Part shown: one piece after another, positions 56,956 through 64,000 of the stretch
Layout: each line of letters begins with the position of its first letter
Numbering within the stretch: position 1 is the first letter of the stretch
Assembly: GCF_008728515.1 (NCBI RefSeq)
Contig: NC_044986.1
Coordinates: forward strand, 58,765,159-58,829,158
Reading direction: 5' to 3'
Origin: Papio anubis
Lineage: Eukaryota; Chordata; Mammalia; Primates; Cercopithecidae
Length of the DNA: 64,000 nt
Made by a program: the position numbers and the translations under genes
The notes under the pieces: model-generated
What the model was told of the DNA's origin: nothing
The model's input: only the letters and a program-made list of their open reading frames with translations
The model's database searches: none

Positions 56956-57253
56956 TAAATTTTCCAGTCATCAGTGACCTTGTCTTTCACATCACAAAAT
57001 TTGTGCCTATCTTACAGTATTAGTTCTCCCTCCCCACTCTCTCTCCTTTTCATTTAACATTTGCTGAGCTCATTTTATCTATGCACCCAGTTACATCTGG
57101 ATAACAATAGGATTCATTAGTCAGTTATATATATATAAAATTTCAAATACTTCAATAAGTATGCAAAATTTACTCATGGAATGGAAGGTATTTTAGGAAT
57201 CTGTCTTAGGTGGCACATGAGCCTAGATTCAAATGAGTCCTCAAAATGCACAT
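56956..57253. other. no recognised feature
   Basis: Nothing beyond a short (TA)6 run at 57126-57137. Confidence 0.4.
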
Positions 57254-57267
57254 AAAGAATTCATAAC

Positions 57268-57583
57268 TGGCTGGGCACAGTGGCTCATGCCTATAAACCC
57301 AGCACTTTGGGCCCCCAAGCAGGAAAATCACTTGAGGTCAGGAGTTTGAGACCAGCCTGGTCAACATAGCAAAACCTTGTCTCTACAAAATAAATACAAA
57401 TATTAGCCAGGTGTGGTGACACACGACTATAGTCCCAACTACTCGAGAGGCTAAGGCAGGAAAATCACTTGAGCCCAGAAGTTCGAGGCTGCAGTGAGCC
57501 ATGATCACACCACTGTGCTCCAGCCTGGTCAACACCATGAGACAAGTCTCTCTAAAAAGAAAGATCAAAATAAAATAAAATAA
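57268..57583 (+). repeat. AluJ, full length, with perfect 14-bp target duplication
   Basis: It starts tggctgggcacagtggctca and carries J-type words (gcttgagcccagaagttcga, ggctgcagtgagccatgatc). The tail is (AAAAT)n. The flanks aaagaattcataac are identical at 57254-57267 and 57584-57597, unusual for such a diverged copy. Confidence 0.95.
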
Positions 57584-57598
57584 AAAGAATTCATAACA

Positions 57599-59029
57599 CT
57601 GTGAAACCATGGAGGCATATTGCCCCCATTTGCCCATGTGGTGCATGGAAGCAGCCAGCCGCAGAAAGGGGTCCCAGCATGAGCCGAGAGTAACTCTCAG
57701 GGCACAAGTGGAGCCACATCTCTTCTGTCTTTTTCTACCCAAAGCTCTGATGGAGAACTGTCTCAGAGCAGGCCCCAAGGCAGTGGACTGGCACCTGGAA
57801 GTTATTTGGAGGCTGGGGGAGCCAGGCAAGACAGCAGGTCCCATTCCATTTGAGAATTTAATACTCAAGGTCCCAACAACTCCAGAGCATGCTGAAGGAC
57901 GTTTGAGCGAGCGCGGGGTGGGAAGATACAGAGTGCAGGTAGCCGTATTTGCAGAGCCGCATATTAGACTCACTTTCTCTTGAAGACAGGAGTATCTCAG
58001 CATGAATGAGGTCGTCTCAGCTCCTGTTGCCTATGAAGAGGAGCCCTGTAGAGATATCAAGCCAAACTTAGCTTCTCTGTGGGGAAAAAGTCATCAAAGG
58101 AAAAAATGAGGGTACCTGAATGAGAGAACTTGAAACAGCAGTTTACATGGTGTGAATGGATGCCTGGGTACTGGAAATGAGTCCGATAGTGACAGGGATG
58201 AAAGCAAGGGGCCAGGACAAACATTCCTAAACCCAGTGCCCTGTATCTCGCTGCCTTTCCAGTGCTCTTCCCACTGTTCTGAGGGAGAATGAGGGAATAC
58301 CCAGGGGCTTTTAGGATGGCTGTGTCCCGGCTGGAGATTATACACCTGGATCTACAGTCACCTTCCTCCAGAGCCCCGTGTCAGAGGAAAGCATATTAAA
58401 TATTAAAAGTTCTCCTCCCCTGATCTCTGGAGGTACAGGGCCTCAAAGGAAAAGAACAATCACAGCTTTAGAAACAACCAATTACATACTAATCTGTGGT
58501 CATTTTACATTCAATTTACAGTGTACGCTATTACTGTTGGCTTCCTTGTGCATTGTGTTGACATTATCTGTGACTTTGTTTGCTTTACACACAGCTCACA
58601 GCAGACAGGAACTGGAGGGAGAAGGCTTTTTAAAAAAATAAAATAAAACCTTAATGGGCCTCCAGAGACAGTGGAAGCCAGGGAAAGACAGCATTTCAGG
58701 CATGCCATAATAATGTTTAGACTACTATTTTCTACCAGTCTGCAAAGTAAAAAGCTATCTTTCCCCAAGAGAGAATGGGGAGCCACGGAGAGTGGAGAGG
58801 AGACAAACGGAGAGATAACAGAACACAGAGAAAACGAAGAGAAGCGTTATTTAGGGAAATAGCCCTAGAAGAGCAAATGTGCCTGTGTTCAAACGAACGC
58901 CACCAAATGCCTCCTTCTCTAGGGAGACTTCCTGGATTCTCTGGGGTCACCGGTCCCTTCTGTAAAGACCTATACTCCCCTCTATATGTCTGCAGTGTCT
59001 ATTGCATTAAAATTTATTAGTTTCAACAT
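57599..59029. other. no recognised element; 124-codon frame 57609-57983
   Basis: A plus-strand ATG frame of 124 codons (57609-57983) lies outside any repeat. I recognise no domain and see no flanking exon signals, so I do not call it a gene. The remainder, including GA-rich 58760-58870, holds nothing I can name. Confidence 0.35.
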
Positions 59030-59152
59030 CTGTCTTTGCCTTTATATTCTGAATTTCCCAAGAATAGAAAAACATATCTTCCCTATGTTAGTACTGCCAG
59101 TGCCTACCACTATTCCTGATACAAGGTAGGGCTTGTGCATTGATTGATGAGT
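59030..59152 (+). repeat. L2 LINE 3' end
   Basis: Forward L2: tctgaatttcccaagaatag, cagtgcctaccactattcct, gatacaaggtagggcttgtg, cattgattgatgag. Confidence 0.5.
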
Positions 59153-60232
59153 GTGCTATTATTGTACGTAGGACCCTCTGTGGGTGAATAACCCCGAGCC
59201 AGTTCTGTAACCTGTTCATGTGCAGCAAGATGGGACAGCTGTCCTAGGCAAGTGAACAATCTCACCCAGTTAGACTTTTATTTAATCTGAAGTTCTTGTC
59301 TTTGTAATTTTAACTCCTGTATTAACACATGTTAAAACTGTCCTATATCAGATTTACATTTTAAGGATCCGTGAAAAGGTATCAGAAAGTGTGCTCAAAG
59401 CATGAGGATTGTTTGTATCCTAATACTGAATGCAGCACAGAAGCAGACCACCACGTTGCATCTGGAGGAGTATCATATGTGCACACTCACACCTGCTGAA
59501 AACTCCCAAAATGAAAAAATGGTTGATGAGTTAGGATGGTGAGATTGCAATTGTAGTTTCTTTTCACAGAAAAATTGCTTTTTTATGCTGTGTTTATACA
59601 AAGATAAATGAATAAATATACAAACAAATATGAAATAGATACATTGGGAGGGAGGGGGAAACAAAAACCATGCTTCAATGTCCAAATTTGTTACCAAAAG
59701 AGCAAGTAGTGCTTTTTTATAGTTGCACAGAAAAGAACAGATTTTTAGAACAGCACAGCATCAGGGTATGAGAATACTGAAGAGGAAAAGTATGAAATTT
59801 GTGCTATCCCTCCCTTTAGAGGAGGTAAGAGTTGTAAACTAGAGTTTGTTCTTGTCCTTTTAGCAAGCCGACTGTGCCCTGGCCAACTCAGTATCAGGGA
59901 AAGGGCAAGAATTTTCGTAAGATCCATTTCTGGTTGATGACATGCCCCTTAGTCACAGTCACCCCATCCCCCTCTCTTTCTTTCTCTCTCTCTCCCCCCT
60001 CCCCATCCAGAAACAGCAAAATATGTTGTGTCCCACATGGCCCCTGGGAACCTAGGCAGGGCAACAGTTTAATACAGGTTAGCCTGGTTCAGGGTGTGAA
60101 TCTTGTTGAAGATCAAATGAACTCCATGAAACTCCTGTGGTTGCTAAGAGACTTGATATCTTTAAATGTCAATTACCATTCCCCTCAAAATAGCTCAAAA
60201 ATCATCCAGTGTTTGAGCTTTAAAAGTCCCAT
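59153..60232. other. no recognised element; pyrimidine-rich run 59965-60008
   Basis: The run ccccctctctttctttctct followed by ctctctcccccctccccat is low complexity. A 124-codon frame at 59874-60248 crosses it and is taken as chance. Confidence 0.45.
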
Positions 60233-60320
60233 GATATGCCAGATTTAAAAGACATGGACTAAAATCCTGTCTTCACGATATGCTGGTTTTAAAAAGACAT
60301 GAATTAAAACCCTGACTTGA
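60233..60320 (+). repeat. 44-bp imperfect tandem duplication
   Basis: Unit one (60233-60276) begins gatatgccagatttaaaaga and unit two (60277-60320) begins gatatgctggttttaaaaag. Both go on with acatg…actaaaa/aattaaaa and cctg. By eye about 80% identical. The second unit leads into a MIR. Confidence 0.75.
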
Positions 60321-60460
60321 TCATTTTCTAGCTGGGTGACCTTAGCTAAATTACCTCTCTCTGAGCCTCATTCTTCCTTCTCTGTTAAAAGGGAGTGGTG
60401 ATAGGGAGCAATTTTTAAACTGCAAAACACTCTAACTGTATGAGTTTGAACTACTTAATT
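60300..60460 (+). repeat. MIR SINE
   Basis: Forward MIR: ctagctgggtgaccttagct, aaattacctctctctgagcc, tcattcttccttctctgtta, aaagggagtggtgatag. Confidence 0.8.
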
Positions 60461-61259
60461 CACATCTGATATGAGAACATATGTGAGAGAGATTGAAAAC
60501 AGAAAAGACATCAGAATATGAATTATTATCACAGGGGTTCCCACCCCCTTTGCATATATATTAAATTTACTATGTGTGAGGCAGATATTGAAATCTATGG
60601 GAGGTGAACGAGAGGTGATCTGACATCTTAGAATAATACTTAGGTTTTAAAAGGAAATGTGGGAATTATTTCTCAGTAATTCTTCACTTTACAAAATAAT
60701 TAACCATGGTTTATTATTGTTATTATTGTGTATTATTAAACTTAATATTATTAAAGACCCAGCTGTCCTAGTTTGTTTTAAATGAGATTTAATTCACAAA
60801 ATGTTGTTTTGAGTCTAATTTGTAAAGGCACAGTTATTTTAGCAAACCAGGGAGCTAAGTTTTCCAGTGTACACTGGCGAACAAGGCTTTAAAGTCCAGA
60901 ACAGAGAGAATTGCAATGAGTCTCTCTATAGCCTGTAAGTGGGTGGCTCTACAGTGTAAACGTAACACTGACAGTGGGGCTCAGTCGTGTGTGTGTAACT
61001 CCACACGCTGGGCAAATGGATGAATCATTTCATTTGGTCCTTTCCTCACTGAGCTCTCCCTGGATTGGTCCTCCGGGCTGTGTCTCTCACATACGCATTA
61101 GGGAGCCTCTGAGGGCCTCCCAGCCTCTGCTCCTGGGGCCTCTGTCTTGGTTCCAGTGGGGTGCAGTAATAACACACTCTTTATACCTGAGTGAATCCTT
61201 GTAGTATTCCTCCTGTTCTTCCTGTCTGTGCTGTCCTTACTTCGAATAACTAAACAGCA
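60461..61259. other. no recognised feature
   Basis: An AT-rich patch with tta/att triplets lies at 60705-60765. Nothing else is recognised. Confidence 0.4.
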
Positions 61260-61484
61260 GCTGCCTGGACTTTGGGATTAGACAACCACAGCTCATATCC
61301 TGTCAATGGCTAATTATTCATCCAGGGATGCTGGACACGGTTACTTCAACTCTCTGAGGCTTGATTTTCCTTATCATTAAGTGGGTATAATAGTATCTAT
61401 TATGTAATTTTTTATATTAAAAAGTTAGACCATTTAACATGGTGCCTAAGAGGTAGCAAGCTCTTGGTAAGTTATAAGCACTAT
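61260..61484 (+). repeat. MIR SINE ending in triplet repeats
   Basis: Forward MIR: ctggactttgggattagaca, cttcaactctctgaggcttg, attttccttatcattaagtg, ggtataatagtatctattat, taacatggtgcctaagaggt, agcaagctcttggtaag. It ends where MIR normally reaches its ctattatt-type 3' end. Confidence 0.8.
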
Positions 61485-61528
61485 TGCTGCTGCTGCTGCT
61501 GCTGCTGCTGCTATTATTATTATTATTA
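61485..61528 (+). repeat. (TGC)9 followed by (ATT)5
   Basis: Nine TGC/CTG units directly followed by five ATT units at the 3' terminus of the MIR. Confidence 0.97.
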
Positions 61529-61708
61529 CTATGTACAGGATCAGCTTAGAAGAACTGTGAATTAAGTAAATACCAGTCTGGTCCTGGTGCAATGACTGTA
61601 CTACAGGGCTTCGTGGCTAGAGGTTTTACATATGTCCACATACACATATGTACAATGCTTTCAAGGGCACATGGAAATCATCTATACTTACATAGAAAAA
61701 CTAAAGCT

Positions 61709-62015
61709 GGCCGGGTGCAGTGGCTCATGCCTGTCTGTAATCCCAGCACTTTGGGAGGCCAAGAGGGGTGGATCACCTGCAGTCAGGAGATCAAGACCAG
61801 CCTGACTAACATGGTGAAAACCCATCTCTACTACAAATACAAAAATTAGCCGGGTGTGGTGGTGTACACCTGCAATCCCAGGTACTCAGGAGGCTGAGGC
61901 AGGAGAACCGCTTGAACCTAGGAAGCAGAGGTTGCAGTGAGCCGAGATCACGCCACTGCACTCTGCCTGGGTGACAGAGCGAGACTCTGTTAAAAAAAAG
62001 AAGAAAAAAAAAAAA
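61709..62015 (+). repeat. AluS, full length
   Basis: It starts ggccgggtgcagtggctcat, with a 4-bp duplication ctgt in gcctgtctgtaatccc. Right arm gcaggagaaccgcttgaacc, then gccactgcactctgcctggg. The tail is interrupted by G. An imperfect target duplication aaaaactaaag / aaaaaccctaaag is visible. Confidence 0.93.
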
Positions 62016-63139
62016 CCCTAAAGTTGTGTAATTAAATAGTAATTTTTTTGACTTTGGAATGTTCTGTGTAATTTTTTTTTTGTGGTAGATTTACCTTCAA
62101 ACTTCACTTGGATTAATATGAAAGCAAAATGAGATGTGTATTTCCTAAATACGCATCAACAAACCAATGGAAAGAAAGTGGCTCCCAGGTAATTGAGAGA
62201 CAGAGTGAAAAATGAAGTTGCATGTTAATTTACATGCTTAGACTCAGTCCATATATGGAGAATCAAAGGCAGCAAGGAGGAAAAGGAATATTGAGGAACC
62301 ACCAGTAATGCCTAAAAACAAACAAAAAAGAATTTGAGTAAGAGATCAGGAGTTTTCCTGTGGTTACGGAGAGAGCCAAGAATGTTTGCCTGGAGAAGAG
62401 AAGACTTGGAAAGCCATGGTATCATTCTTCTAAAGTTTGAGGAGCCCTTGTGTAGAGGAAGAAGTTGACTCTCTTTTTTTAAATCAAGGGATAAACACGA
62501 CCAATAAATGAAAGCAAGAGAGAGAACAAGTTGGGCTCAACAGGAGGAAAGTCTTCTTAATCACTTGAGCGGCTCCCAAAATGGAATGGACTGACTGCCA
62601 GGTCCCTAGTTCTTGAAGGGTTCCAGCAGCAGCTGGGAGCCCATGTCTTAGGAATATTGTAAATGGTACTGGGGGCAGGGAGAAATTATTTGCAATGCCT
62701 CTCTGATTCTCTTTAAGATTTAAGCATTTTTTACCAAGCTATAGAATTTCTATGCTTATTTTCCTGAACATTAAACTAGACACAATATCATTTACTACTC
62801 CCATCACATGAACTACTCCTTACTAAAATATTAAAGAAATGAAATTTGCATCCATGCTACATAAATAAATAAATACATAAATAAACGTAACTTTTCAATA
62901 TTGAAGTTAAAGAAATATGGAGCAAACCTATTTGTTCTCAACTTTCTGAAATAACTAACATCAACTATGTAGGAGAAAAATCTCTAAAAGTATCTTTCAA
63001 TTCTTTACCTTTTTTTAATAATATGGACCATCTCAAAGACACGATAGAGGTATTTGTGAGTTAGATGGGCCAAATCCTTCAGAAATCCTAATTTATAATA
63101 ACGCATTATTAAAAATGATACTATCAAAACTTCTATTTT
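62016..63139. other. no recognised element; (AAAT)n at 62862-62885
   Basis: Unique-looking sequence apart from the short tetranucleotide run acataaataaataaatacat. Confidence 0.45.
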
Positions 63140-63325
63140 GAGGATCTGCATGTCATATATGACCCTAACAGCCTCCTAAGAGATAGGTATTTTTAGTATT
63201 CCCATTTTACAGAAGAGAAAATTGAGGTTCAAAGGGGTCAGGAAACTTGTTCAAGGCCACCCAGCTAAATGTAGAGCTGTCTGACTCCCCAGCCCCTGCT
63301 CTTTCCACTGTGTCATACTTCTTGG
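63140..63325 (-). repeat. MIR SINE, reverse
   Basis: Reversed MIR: gacc-ctaacagcctcctaag, tattcccattttacagaaga, aaattgaggttcaaaggggt, gttcaaggccacccagctaa, ctctttccactgtgtcatac. Confidence 0.85.
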
Positions 63326-63559
63326 CCACTTCCTGTCTTGCTTGAACAAACATAGTTCAGGCGAAACGTACGAGCAATGATGACGTGCCACTGTCACACC
63401 TCCCAATTAAACCCTATAATTTCCGAGTCTGAACTGGAAATCCTTTGGCTCTGTGCTGCTGTCTGGCCTGCTCAGGAAGATGTTTATTTTGAGATGTGCA
63501 CCTCTCAGAGCGGCTGGATATTTCTGATGGCCCATTCACACGTGGGCCACTTTGAACTG

Positions 63560-63850
63560 AAGGTATAGAGCAGTGGTTTCACCCCACAACTGTGACAGCC
63601 CCCGCCCTGCCCTGCTCCCGACTTGGGGTCTGTTTCAGTGAGGGTGTTAAGGCTATTAGTAGGTCCATGGAGACTATAAATAGAGCCCTGGGCTTCAGCC
63701 AGCTCAGTGTGTTTATGTTTTTGGGTTGCGCTGCAACTGTTGTTGGTAATTATAGACGCGTGGGTGTGCATGGGTGCTGATGAACAGTTCCTCCTCCTGG
63801 TTTCCTCTTTGCACAAGACCAACACTGGGGGCGTCTGAACTCACAATCCC
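63560..63850. promoter_or_regulatory. candidate regulatory segment with perfect MEF2-type/TATA-like site
   Basis: The palindrome-like CTATAAATAG at 63674-63683 fits the MEF2 consensus CTA(A/T)4TAG exactly and could also act as a TATA element. The surrounding sequence is GC-richer than the neighbourhood, free of recognised repeats, and contains an MluI-type acgcgt at 63757. Its direction and activity are unknown. Confidence 0.3.
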
Positions 63851-64000
63851 ATCATAAGGTCCCGTATGTCCAGTCACTGCTGTATTTCCTGGCCAAACTG
63901 AAAGGACCGGGGGGCTGAAAGATGTCAAGGTATTCCATGTCACCATTAGGATTACCATCTGTGTCGTCAACGCCTTCTTTAAAAGAAATAAAGTGACATC

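Noticed and set aside
57383..58003. 206-codon minus-strand open frame, the longest in the window
   Set aside because: Its C-terminal third is antisense AluJ (LEHSGVIMAHCSLELLG-type text); the remainder has no recognisable domain, and no splice or promoter signal supports it.
59874..60248. 124-codon plus-strand frame
   Set aside because: It crosses a pyrimidine-rich low-complexity run (serine/proline-rich product) and has no family.
1..64000. CRISPR array, bacterial operon, rRNA or CpG island
   Set aside because: No regularly spaced repeats, no ribosomal RNA landmarks and no CpG-dense stretch outside Alu bodies; the repeat content is plainly primate.

Overview
The window is a primate nuclear genome segment, about 40% GC by eye, with no protein-coding gene I can recognise. 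It reads as intergenic or deep-intronic DNA. The primate call rests on many full-length dimeric Alu SINEs (J, S and Y types), a MADE1 mariner MITE, a THE1-type LTR and a primate-type L1 3' end. The most informative element is the AluY at 39701-40004. It has a perfect 16-bp target-site duplication and carries bases I associate with the AluYR lineages of Old World monkeys (ctcaagcctg, ggcgaggtgg, gagatccggcc read on its own strand). I therefore infer a cercopithecid (macaque, baboon or guenon-like) rather than human source; this needs a database comparison.

Layout. 1-7.7 kb: old MIR/L2/CR1-type debris, a (TG)18 and a (CT)21 microsatellite, and at 3.56-3.9 kb a compact stretch rich in transcription-factor motifs. 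7.7-9.1 kb: MER20, an AluJ and a 3'-truncated AluS. 9.1-11.5 kb: AT-rich, no recognised repeat. 12.2-12.8 kb: one hAT transposon inserted inside another, with an 8-bp target duplication. 14-16.1 kb: an old L1 3' end and two tandem Alus. 16.6-17.4 kb: broken reading frames of uncertain meaning. 19.6-20.4 kb: a MADE1 with an internal deletion, an unexplained 90-nt near-perfect hairpin, an LTR fragment and a MIR. 25-28 kb: two L1 pieces in opposite orientation. 31.2-31.6 kb: a solo THE1-type LTR. 37.4-41.3 kb: the main LINE block, a plus-strand L1M followed by a minus-strand L1M that hosts the AluY and an MLT1 LTR. 41.9-57.6 kb: scattered MIR, L2, MER5A and Alu copies plus (CA)21. 59-64 kb: MIR copies, one ending in CTG and ATT triplets, an Alu, and a final motif-bearing stretch with a perfect MEF2-type site.

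No genes act together here that I can show. Of the possible functions, I rate the hairpin at 19674-19763 and the regulatory-looking stretches at 3560-3905 and 63560-63850 most worth testing. Repeat names are from memory of consensus sequences. Edges of old elements (MIR, L2, L1M, LTR fragments) are approximate to about 10-30 bases; edges fixed by target duplications are exact. Lengthy stretches with nothing recognisable are listed as such.
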